The notes under the pieces: model-generated
What the model was told of the DNA's origin: nothing
What the model saw: only the letters and a program-made list of their open reading frames with translations
Databases searched by the model: none
Assembly: GCA_964479625.1 (NCBI GenBank)
Contig: CAYZMS010000015.1
Coordinates: 44,310 to 108,309 of the forward strand
Length of the DNA stretch: 64,000 nt
Source of the DNA: CAYZMS01 sp964479625
GTDB taxonomy: Bacteria > Bacteroidota > Bacteroidia > Chitinophagales > Saprospiraceae
Direction: 5' to 3'
Program-made: the position numbers and the translations under genes
Shown: piece by piece, positions 54,680 through 63,100 of the stretch
Layout: each line of letters begins with the position of its first letter
How positions within the stretch are numbered: the stretch's first letter is position 1

Positions 54680-55453
54680 TCATCCCCAGCTGGGTACTGC
54701 TGCGGTTGATTTTATCTTCTCCAGAAACAGCTCCAATCCCTTGCGTTTGTCCGAATCCAGATGATATTGGATAGAACGCGTAAGGTAGGCGTTTAGATCA
54801 AAGCCCAGTTGAGGATTGGGGAGTAGCAGGAGTAATTCAGGAATGCGGTCAATGCCCTGGTGGAGCGCCTGGTTGAAATCCTTCAAAAAAGGCAGCGGCA
54901 GGGATCGGTTGGTAACCCAGGCGGCAAAAACAAACGGTAGGGCCGTGTGGTCTTTCCAGGCTGCTCCGAGGTCGTATACGAAGGGGTGCTTTTTTTCCAG
55001 TCCGATCGTTCGATCTCCGATCACCAATGCTCCGGTACTACCGCCGATCTGGGCTTCAAAGCCAGGCTGAGCAGCTTCGAGTGGAATATCCAGTTGCCAG
55101 TGGTCTCGCAGCAGGACCCGGGTAAGTTCTACCGAAGTCCGGGAATGAAAATCCAGTAAAATGCGGTCGAGTTGTTCGATAGGCCGATCCCCGAAAATGG
55201 CTACGGTTTCTACCTTCCCGTCCGAACCAATACAATAGCGGGAAACGATCCTGGGCCGGTCCAGGTCATTCAGCGCCGCTACGGGAATAAGCCCCAGGTC
55301 AGCCGCTCCATCTTTCAGTAAACGTGCACATTCTGAAGGGATGGCCAGTTGCAGGTCAATTTGGCTTTTTACCCGGCTATGATGTAAAAGGCCGTAAAGC
55401 AAAGGCTTGGTATTTAGATAGCTTACGGCGACTATTTTGATTCTTTTTTTCAT
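54680..55453 (-). CDS. mqnA: chorismate dehydratase (futalosine menaquinone pathway)
   Basis: A 257-residue MqnA, which converts chorismate to 3-enolpyruvyl-benzoate, the first step of the futalosine route to menaquinone. Markers are VAVSYLNTKPLLYGL, AIPSECARLLKDGAADLGLIPVAAL, YCIGSDGKVETVAIF, DFHSRTSVELTRVLL and ALVIGDRTIGL. The periplasmic-binding-protein-like fold has no signal peptide. Its start overlaps the stop of the histidine phosphatase gene as ATGA, so the genes are coupled. mqnE lies just upstream on the same strand. Confidence 0.92.
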   Translation of the reverse strand: MKKRIKIVAVSYLNTKPLLYGLLHHSRVKSQIDLQLAIPSECARLLKDGAADLGLIPVAALNDLDRPRIVSRYCIGSDGKVETVAIFGDRPIEQLDRILLDFHSRTSVELTRVLLRDHWQLDIPLEAAQPGFEAQIGGSTGALVIGDRTIGLEKKHPFVYDLGAAWKDHTALPFVFAAWVTNRSLPLPFLKDFNQALHQGIDRIPELLLLLPNPQLGFDLNAYLTRSIQYHLDSDKRKGLELFLEKIKSTAAVPSWG

Positions 55454-56073
55454 TCCAATATTTTGCCGTTCAAATGGCTTAGATCATTTTCAAGAATAAA
55501 TCGAAAGGTGTCCTTTTTCAATTCTACCTGATACAAACCGGTATTGGCATGCCGATATTTATCCATATGGGCTAGAGGCTCACCGGCCAGCAGGCACATG
55601 AACGCACGCATAGCCCGTCCGTGGCTACAGATCAGCAGGGAAGACTCCGGGCGCTCGTGTAGGTGATCAATAAAGCGGGAGAGTCGTTCGCCCAATTGAG
55701 CAGCCGTCTCTCCTTTTTCCATGCCCACCTCATAATTCCCATTTTTCCAGTGTGTAACGATGCGATCGTAGTCGGCGTTCAATTCAGGACTGCCGGATAA
55801 GCCCTCATGTATGCCCCAACTAATCTCGTTTAAGGCTTCAAACTGCTCCCAGGACAGGTCCCGTTGCTCCAAAAAAGGGGCAATGGTTTCATGCGTTCTT
55901 TTCAGTTTCGAAGTAAGCACTGCCTCAAAAGGGATCTCCCGGTAGTAATCGAAAAAAGCCCGGGCCTGGGCTCTCCCCTTATCATTAAGGCTGGAATCAA
56001 TTCCGCTGCCCTGGATAATGCGCTTGCGGTTAAGCTCGGTCTCCCCGTGGCGTATGATATAAATGCTTTTCAT
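55450..56073 (-). CDS. histidine phosphatase family protein (phosphoglycerate mutase-like)
   Basis: A 207-residue histidine phosphatase. The catalytic motif is IIRHGETELNRKRIIQGSG (Arg8, His9). A second block SSLLICSHGRAMRAFMCLLAGEP carries the second catalytic His; AVLTSKLKRTHETIAPFL and LNEISWGIHEGLSG are also present. The upstream part of the frame beyond 56073 is not homologous and is dropped. It ends in a 4-base overlap with mqnA and lies about 100 bp downstream of mqnE. A phosphatase between two menaquinone genes may have a role in that pathway, but this is inference. Confidence 0.9.
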   Translation of the reverse strand: MKSIYIIRHGETELNRKRIIQGSGIDSSLNDKGRAQARAFFDYYREIPFEAVLTSKLKRTHETIAPFLEQRDLSWEQFEALNEISWGIHEGLSGSPELNADYDRIVTHWKNGNYEVGMEKGETAAQLGERLSRFIDHLHERPESSLLICSHGRAMRAFMCLLAGEPLAHMDKYRHANTGLYQVELKKDTFRFILENDLSHLNGKILE

Positions 56074-56173
56074 TGTGGCAAATTGGCGTTTGTTGGGTGT
56101 AAGCCTCTTGGTTTTGTGTGTTTGCTTTCTGAGGGAGTACCAGGGTAATGTCCAGTTCGAAAATTCCCGGCAC

Positions 56174-57373
56174 TTATCCCTTTTGAACAACCGGCAGCGC
56201 CAGATACCCCCTGAACTGTTTGTCCTCTTCAAATTCTACGTCCATATAATCCTTCACCACTTCATAAAGTGTATTTCGTTCGATGGGGTGGCGACCAACA
56301 TTCCGGATCAGGTTTACCAGGTCGCGGGTACTCATGGCAGGGGTTTGTTCTTCCGCACCTGCCATGGAATAGATCTTTGTAGTGTCATCAATGGTCCCGT
56401 CGATGTCGTCTACTCCGAAAGCCAGTGACAATTGGGCGGTCGAGCGTCCGATCATCGGCCAGTAGGCTTTGATGTGATCGAAATTATCCAGATAGATCCG
56501 GCTGATGGCATACATCCGCAAGTCTTCTATTACTGTGGACTCGGGAACGTGCGACATCTGGTTGTTCTCATTTCGAAATTTCAAAGGAATGAAAGTCTGA
56601 AACCCACCAGTTTTATCTTGCAATTTGCGAAGTTCCTCCAGGTGGTGGATGCGGTGTTTGAAAGCCTCAATATGTCCGTACAGCATGGTCGCATTAGAGC
56701 GGTGCCCCAATTCGTGCCAGATCTCATGGATGCGGAGCCACTGCTCCCCACTGCATTTACCTCCGGCGATCTGATCCCGGATCTCCGGGTGGAAGATCTC
56801 CGCTCCGCCACCGGGCATGGAATCCAGCCCTGCCTCCTTCATCAGTCGCATGCCTTCTTCATAGCTAAGTTTGTCCTTTTTGAAGATATAATGGTATTCT
56901 ACCGGGGTCAATGCCTTAATGTGCAGGTCGGGCCGGTGTGCTTTGATGCGCTGAAATAATTCGGTGTAAAAGGCAAGATCATACTGCGGTAAAACCCCAC
57001 CTACTATATGTACTTCGGTAACCGGTTCCTCATCGTATTTCCGGATGATATCCATAATGTCCTCCAGGCTATATTCCCAGCCTTCCTCCCTTTTCTTGAT
57101 CAGCCGGGAGTAAGAACAAAAGGTGCAGGTGTATAAACAGACATTGGTGGGCTCCACGTGAAAATTTCGATTGAAATAGGTCTTGTCCTCGTGCTTTCTT
57201 TCCCGAATAGCATTAGCCAGAGCACCGACAAAGGCAAGGTCCCCTTTTTCGAACAGGTAAAGGCCCTCTTCGGCTGTGATCCGTTCGCCCGTTTGCACCT
57301 TTTCGGCTATTTTGCGGTGCTGCCCGGGCAACTGGCTATCCTGAAGGATGGTTTGGAGCATTGATGTATTCAT
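56174..57373 (-). CDS. mqnE: aminofutalosine synthase (radical SAM)
   Basis: About 399 residues from the ATG at 57373. The radical-SAM [4Fe-4S] motif is Cys79, Cys83 and Cys86 (PTNVCLYTCTFCSY). Other MqnE blocks are VTEVHIVGGVLPQYDLAFYTELF, MPGGGAEIFHPEIRDQI, SNATMLYGHIEAFKHRIHHLEELR and TGGFQTFIPLKFRNENNQ. MqnE joins 3-enolpyruvyl-benzoate to AdoMet to make aminofutalosine. It heads the operon mqnE-phosphatase-mqnA-msrA. MqnC, a related radical-SAM enzyme, is less likely because MLYGHIE followed by HHLEELR is typical of MqnE. Confidence 0.9.
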   Translation of the reverse strand: MNTSMLQTILQDSQLPGQHRKIAEKVQTGERITAEEGLYLFEKGDLAFVGALANAIRERKHEDKTYFNRNFHVEPTNVCLYTCTFCSYSRLIKKREEGWEYSLEDIMDIIRKYDEEPVTEVHIVGGVLPQYDLAFYTELFQRIKAHRPDLHIKALTPVEYHYIFKKDKLSYEEGMRLMKEAGLDSMPGGGAEIFHPEIRDQIAGGKCSGEQWLRIHEIWHELGHRSNATMLYGHIEAFKHRIHHLEELRKLQDKTGGFQTFIPLKFRNENNQMSHVPESTVIEDLRMYAISRIYLDNFDHIKAYWPMIGRSTAQLSLAFGVDDIDGTIDDTTKIYSMAGAEEQTPAMSTRDLVNLIRNVGRHPIERNTLYEVVKDYMDVEFEEDKQFRGYLALPVVQKG

Positions 57374-57598
57374 CTGTTTTAGTATTTCGTTCTTGCAAGG
57401 GAAACAGCATTTCACAACTTTCAGTTTTAATTGAAAGTAAATCTTTTTCGAATGTAGACTTCAATACGGGACAAAAATAGCAATGTGATCCAGGAAACTG
57501 CTACTTTTACCCGCAGACTCTATTTCAAGTGGGTAGCAGAGCAGGAGTAGGTCGGAATTCCCTGATCTGCCTGGTAGCTGCCAAAATCAAAAGCCCTT

Positions 57599-58816
57599 AT
57601 GTCGAAAGTGATGATCATTGGCGCTGGCGGGGTAGGACGGGTAGTAGCCTATAAATGCGCCAAAAATCCGGAAGTATTTTCCGAGATCTTGCTGGCCAGT
57701 CGTACCGTTTCGAAATGCGACGTCATTGCAGCTAATGTTAAACGGGATACCGGTTACCAGAATATTCAGACGGCTGCAGTAGATGCTGACCAGGTTCCTG
57801 AATTGGTAGCGTTGATCCGGGATTTCCAACCCAAAATGCTTATTCATGTAGCCTTGCCTTACCAGGACCTGACCATTATGGACGCCTGTCTGGAAACTGG
57901 TATACATTACCTGGACACGGCGAACTATGAGCCCAAAGAGGAGGCAAAATTCGAATATAAATGGCAATGGGCCTACCACGATCGATTTAAGGAGGCGGGC
58001 TTACTGGCAGTACTGGGATGCGGGTTTGACCCCGGCGTTACCGGAGTATTTACCGCCCGGGCCGCCAAGCATCACTTCGACAAGATGCATTATCTCGACA
58101 TTGTCGACTGCAATGCTGGAGATCATGGCAAGGCCTTTGCGACCAATTTTAACCCCGAGATCAACATTCGGGAGATCACCCAGAAAGGCAAATATTGGGA
58201 GAACGGCCAATGGGTATACACGGAGCCACACGAGATCTCCAAAATGATCAACTATCCCGAGGTTGGACCCAAAAACAGCTATCTCATTTACCATGAGGAG
58301 TTGGAATCCCTGGTGAAAAACTACCCAAGTCTGAAGCGGGCCCGGTTTTGGATGACTTTCGGGGAGGAATACCTGACCCATTTGCGCGTCATCCAGAATA
58401 TTGGTATGGCGGGGATCGAACCCGTCTCTTTCCAGGGGATGGACATCGTACCGCTGGAATTCCTCAAAGCCGTGTTGCCCGACCCGGGAGAACTGGGCGA
58501 AAACTACTCCGGTCAGACCTCCATTGGATGCCGCATCAAGGGTGTCAAAGATGGCCGGGAAAAGACCTATTATATCTGGAACAATTGCAGTCATGAGGCC
58601 GCCTATAAAGAGACCGGAGCACAGGGCGTCAGCTACACCACCGGTGTGCCCGCCATGCTGGGGGCAAAAATGATGCTCACGGGCAAGTGGAGCGGAGCAG
58701 GCGTCTTCAATGTCGAGCAATTCGACCCCGATCCCTTTCTGTCCGAACTGGGGCCCCAGGGGTTACCCTGGAAGGAGCAGGTAAATGTGGATCTCGAATT
58801 TGACTATCCCGCATGA
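57599..58816 (+). CDS. carboxynorspermidine/carboxyspermidine synthase (saccharopine dehydrogenase family)
   Basis: A 405-residue NADPH-dependent dehydrogenase. The N-terminal Rossmann fold has VMIIGAGGVGRVVAYKCAKN. Other family blocks are GIHYLDTANYEPKEEAKFEYKWQWAY, VLGCGFDPGVTGVFTARA, DCNAGDHGKAFATNFNPEINIRE, and TTGVPAMLGAKMMLTGKW near the C-terminus. It condenses aspartate semialdehyde with a diamine to make carboxynorspermidine or carboxyspermidine. Its stop overlaps the nspC start as ATGA, giving a coupled two-gene polyamine operon. Confidence 0.93.
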   Translation: MSKVMIIGAGGVGRVVAYKCAKNPEVFSEILLASRTVSKCDVIAANVKRDTGYQNIQTAAVDADQVPELVALIRDFQPKMLIHVALPYQDLTIMDACLETGIHYLDTANYEPKEEAKFEYKWQWAYHDRFKEAGLLAVLGCGFDPGVTGVFTARAAKHHFDKMHYLDIVDCNAGDHGKAFATNFNPEINIREITQKGKYWENGQWVYTEPHEISKMINYPEVGPKNSYLIYHEELESLVKNYPSLKRARFWMTFGEEYLTHLRVIQNIGMAGIEPVSFQGMDIVPLEFLKAVLPDPGELGENYSGQTSIGCRIKGVKDGREKTYYIWNNCSHEAAYKETGAQGVSYTTGVPAMLGAKMMLTGKWSGAGVFNVEQFDPDPFLSELGPQGLPWKEQVNVDLEFDYPA

Positions 58817-59955
58817 TCGACTACGCAACAGTACCTTCCCCCGCTTTTGTGCTGGACCTGAAGCGGCTAAAACGCAACCTGGAGTTGATCCAGGGTGTAC
58901 AGGAACGGGCCGGAGTAGAAGTAGTGCTGGCCCTGAAAGGCTTCTCCATGTGGCGGGTATTTCCATTGATCGGGGAATATCTGGCAGGGGGGACCGCCAG
59001 TGGTCCGCACGAGGCGCGTTTGATCTTTGAGGAAATGGGTAAAAAAGCCCATACCTATTCTGCTGCCTACCTGCCCTCCCAGTTTGAGGAGACCCTGCGG
59101 TACAGCAGTCATATCTCCTTTAACAGCCTGGCCGAATTCAACCGTTATAAGGCGCAGGTGCAGGCCTGGGGAGAGCCCGTGAGCATGGGCCTGCGCCTTA
59201 ACCCGGAATATTCCGAAGTAGAAGTGGACCTGTACAACCCCTCTTCCCCTGAATCTCGGCTTGGCATATTACAGGACAGGCTGGAACACCTGGATCGCCT
59301 GCCGGAAGGGATTGAAGGCCTGCATGTACATACCCTTTGTGAATCTAGCGCCCGGGCCACCGGTAATCTGATCGAAGCCCTGGAAGCCCGCTTTGGGCGC
59401 TTTCTGCCCCAATGCCGTTGGGTCAACCTTGGGGGCGGCCATTTGATGACCCGTTCCGACTACGAACTGAACCATTTAATAGACGTTCTTACCCGCTTTC
59501 GGAAGCGTCATCCACACCTGGAGCTTATCCTTGAACCCGGCAGTGCCATCGCCTGGGAGACCGGCGAGCTGGTAAGCACCGTACTCGACATTGTCGAAAC
59601 CCGCAGGGAGTGTACCGCCATTGTCGACGTTTCCTTCACTGCCCATATGCCCGACACCCTGGAGATGCCCTACCGGCCCCGCATTCTTGGCGCTACCGAT
59701 CCTGTCGCCGGTAAACCCAGTTACCGCATCGGCGGCGTCAGTTGCCTGGCCGGCGATTATATATCGGCCTACAGCTTCGACCGCGAGCTGCAAGCCGGCG
59801 ATCGCCTCGTCTTCTGGGATATGATGCACTATACCATGGTCAAGACCACCACCTTTAACGGCGTACAGCATCCCCACCTCTGCCTCTGGGACGGCCAGGA
59901 ACTGGAGTTGGTAAAGGCGTACGGGTATGCCGATTTTAAGGGGCGGCTTTCGTGA
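58813..59955 (+). CDS. nspC: carboxynorspermidine decarboxylase
   Basis: A 380-residue PLP enzyme of the alanine racemase/ornithine decarboxylase fold (NspC type). The PLP lysine is Lys42 in VLALKGFSMWRVF. Family blocks include SGPHEARLIFEEMGKKAHTYSAAY, HVHTLCESSARAT, WVNLGGGHLMT, LILEPGSAIAWETGELV, VDVSFTAHMPDTLEMPYRP, and CLAGDYISAYSFDRELQAGDRLVFWDMMHYTMVKTTTFNG. It completes spermidine or norspermidine synthesis with the preceding gene. The sequence is noticeably more GC-rich here than in most of the window. Confidence 0.95.
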   Translation: MIDYATVPSPAFVLDLKRLKRNLELIQGVQERAGVEVVLALKGFSMWRVFPLIGEYLAGGTASGPHEARLIFEEMGKKAHTYSAAYLPSQFEETLRYSSHISFNSLAEFNRYKAQVQAWGEPVSMGLRLNPEYSEVEVDLYNPSSPESRLGILQDRLEHLDRLPEGIEGLHVHTLCESSARATGNLIEALEARFGRFLPQCRWVNLGGGHLMTRSDYELNHLIDVLTRFRKRHPHLELILEPGSAIAWETGELVSTVLDIVETRRECTAIVDVSFTAHMPDTLEMPYRPRILGATDPVAGKPSYRIGGVSCLAGDYISAYSFDRELQAGDRLVFWDMMHYTMVKTTTFNGVQHPHLCLWDGQELELVKAYGYADFKGRLS

Positions 59956-60008
59956 GGGGTGAATTGCGAGCTTTTCTGAGGTTCCATTCCGAAGGGTGCG
60001 ATTGCTTT

Positions 60009-60032
60009 AAACCCCTCGAATTCGAGAGGTTT
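60009..60032. terminator. inverted repeat after nspC
   Basis: AAACCCCTCGAA (60009-60020) pairs with TTCGAGAGGTTT (60021-60032) with one mismatch, forming a 24-base near-palindrome. It lies 54 bases after the nspC stop and before the CRISPR array. A weak terminator or a border element is possible; no T-run follows. Confidence 0.35.
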
Positions 60033-60043
60033 ATAATTAAGCC

Positions 60044-60054
60044 TGTTTCAATTC
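60044..60054 (-). repeat. possible remnant of a CRISPR repeat
   Basis: GTTTCAATTCC matches the first 11 bases of the array repeat exactly, 148 bases to the left of the first full repeat. On the transcribed strand it is the 3' handle end of a repeat. It may be an old trailer-end fragment, or chance. Confidence 0.3.
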
Positions 60055-60086
60055 CTAATTAATGCTGATGAAGGGGCGGTCGAGTA

Positions 60087-60111
60087 AAAAGTTTACGATT
60101 CGTAAACTTTT
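60087..60111. other. 25-base palindromic element beside the CRISPR array
   Basis: A perfect inverted repeat with 12-bp arms centred on 60099 (arms around AAGTTTACGA and TCGTAAACTT). It lies about 80 bases left of the array, on its likely trailer side. It may be a terminator of the leftward CRISPR transcript or a regulator site. Confidence 0.4.
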
Positions 60112-60191
60112 ACACGGATGTTTTCCATCCTTCTTCTGGTGGATTCTCAATTGGAAGAGCCTACCAGGTCTCGCCTGGGCAGGTTTTACAT

Positions 60192-63100
60192 AATTCAATT
60201 CCAATAGGTACGATTGAGTGATACCTTAAAATTTCCGTTTACGTTAATTGAAAAATGTTTCAATTCCAATAGGTACGATTGAGTGTCGAAGGGTAATTAA
60301 ATTGTTCGAAATCTTTTTCCGTTTCAATTCCAATAGGTACGATTGAGTGTATTATTTACGTTTACGCCTTCGGCCATCAGGCAAGGTTTCAATTCCAATA
60401 GGTACGATTGAGTGAACCATTTCTGACCAAAATAGTAGAGGTGATCCCTAGTTTCAATTCCAATAGGTACGATTGAGTGGAACACGCAATGGTAAAAAAG
60501 GCATCGGCCTGGTGTTTCAATTCCAATAGGTACGATTGAGTGCAAAGAAGACGTACACCAGGAACGTAGAACACTTTTGTTTCAATTCCAATAGGTACGA
60601 TTGAGTGNNNNNNNNNNNNNNNNNNNNNNNNNNNNNNNNNNNNNNNNNNNNNNNNNNNNNNNNNNNNNNNNNNNNNNNNNNNNNNNNNNNNNNNNNNNNN
60701 NNNNNNNGTACACCAGGAACGTAGAACACTTTTGTTTCAATTCCAATAGGTACGATTGAGTGCCTTTTTGTTGTTGTTCCTTGCCGTTGGCACTTTCGGT
60801 TTCAATTCCAATAGGTACGATTGAGTGCGACTTGAATATAAAAGTATTAGCATACGTTTCCATGTTTCAATTCCAATAGGTACGATTGAGTGGGAAAGTA
60901 ATTTTGCAAAAGAGTTTACGCTTCAAGTGTTTCAATTCCAATAGGTACGATTGAGTGTGCAACCTAAACCAAAATACGCAAGATTGCTGCAAGGTTTCAA
61001 TTCCAATAGGTACGATTGAGTGCTACCATGCAAAAGTGTAGGCGCGTTTTAAGGTTGGTTTCAATTCCAATAGGTACGATTGAGTGGCCCCCCAGGGGTT
61101 CGACTGCGAAAAATTCTGAAATGTTTCAATTCCAATAGGTACGATTGAGTGCCAATTAACTGTGCCGGAACGCCATTTTAACCTAAGTTTCAATTCCAAT
61201 AGGTACGATTGAGTGCCACCCAGGAGGGGCTACCTGCAACGCAGCCTCGTGTTTCAATTCCAATAGGTACGATTGAGTGGGGCGGGGGACAAAAGGTTCG
61301 CCAATTGCTAGACAGGTTTCAATTCCAATAGGTACGATTGAGTGCCATTTCCTCAAAACTGTCGCATCCGTATTCTTTTGTTTCAATTCCAATAGGTACG
61401 ATTGAGTGGTACTCTCCAACATTTCCACACCGCAATTTTTACACGTTTCAATTCCAATAGGTACGATTGAGTGTAAACGTATTTTGTACTTTGTCCCTTA
61501 TTTTTCGTCGTTTCAATTCCAATAGGTACGATTGAGTGAAACAGTACACTTATATATCCCCCAGGCTATTGAGGTTTCAATTCCAATAGGTACGATTGAG
61601 TGCATGACTTTGAGAGTTTTACGCGCATGGTTGAGGGGGTTTCAATTCCAATAGGTACGATTGAGTGCCCCCCAGGGGTTCGACTGCGAAAAATTCTGAA
61701 ATGTTTCAATTCCAATAGGTACGATTGAGTGCTACACAAAGATCGTGTGCAGTTTTTGAAAAAAGGGTTTCAATTCCAATAGGTACGATTGAGTGTTTGT
61801 CTACGCCCAGCCCGTGCCTGGTTGCGTCTTGGTTTCAATTCCAATAGGTACGATTGAGTGTGCTTTGTTGCTTATACAAATATACAACTTTATTCGTTTC
61901 AATTCCAATAGGTACGATTGAGTGCCACCGTGGCAGCTGTTAGTTGTTTGTAAGACGAAGGTTTCAATTCCAATAGGTACGATTGAGTGAAAAGCGCACC
62001 AATTAGCTTCGAAGTGGATAATAGGTTTCAATTCCAATAGGTACGATTGAGTGCGTATAAATTTCTAATAACACTTTCTTCTTTTTGCGTTTCAATTCCA
62101 ATAGGTACGATTGAGTGGTTTCTGCTCCGCCCTCGATCAGTTGTCTAACTCGTGTTTCAATTCCAATAGGTACGATTGAGTGGACTATCATATTTATTTT
62201 GGGCAACAGAATTTGAAGGTTTCAATTCCAATAGGTACGATTGAGTGCTTTGTGTTTTTCCTTAGCTCCCTGTATTTTTATGTTGTTTCAATTCCAATAG
62301 GTACGATTGAGTGATGGCGTAAAGATAAATTTAATGTGTTAATAAAACAAGTTTCAATTCCAATAGGTACGATTGAGTGAAGTATAAATACCCATCCAAA
62401 AAAATAACAGGATAGTTTCAATTCCAATAGGTACGATTGAGTGCGTGTTGGCAACTTGCGAGCTGGGGGATACTAGCAGTTTCAATTCCAATAGGTACGA
62501 TTGAGTGGCGAAGGAACAACGTACACTGCAGACACGGTCACAAGTTTCAATTCCAATAGGTACGATTGAGTGGCTGGTTCTGTATTTATTGTTACACTCA
62601 TTTCGCAGTTTCAATTCCAATAGGTACGATTGAGTGCCCAGGCGAGATTAGCACCGCCCCCATCGAATTTAGTTTCAATTCCAATAGGTACGATTGAGTG
62701 TTGCAAGAATTTGCACCTAAAAGCCTGTAAATCAGTGTTTCAATTCCAATAGGTACGATTGAGTGCTATATTTCTTCGCAAATACTTAAAATCCCTACTT
62801 GTGTTTCAATTCCAATAGGTACGATTGAGTGACCCTCTATCCGTTTCCCCCCTTATCCGATTCGAATGTTTCAATTCCAATAGGTACGATTGAGTGTGAT
62901 TTTTGCACTTTCAACCGTGCCCCCTATCATGAGTTTCAATTCCAATAGGTACGATTGAGTGGTGTCCAACATACGCTCCCTGATTGCCGCGAAAATGGTT
63001 TCAATTCCAATAGGTACGATTGAGTGGCTGCGTCTACGATAGCCTCTTTCTCTGCACTACTAGTTTCAATTCCAATAGGTACGATTGAGTGACGATTTGT

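Noticed and set aside
53988..54764. 258-codon plus-strand frame across msrA and the end of mqnA
   Set aside because: Opposite strand to msrA/mqnA, which have clear catalytic motifs; no homology in this frame.
58001..58720. 239-codon minus-strand frame inside the carboxynorspermidine synthase gene
   Set aside because: Antisense shadow in a GC-richer region; the sense protein has clear family motifs.
59956..60191. Possible CRISPR leader to the left of the array
   Set aside because: The leftmost repeat is the degenerate one and the repeat's ATTGAAAC end lies on the minus strand, so this side is more likely the trailer.
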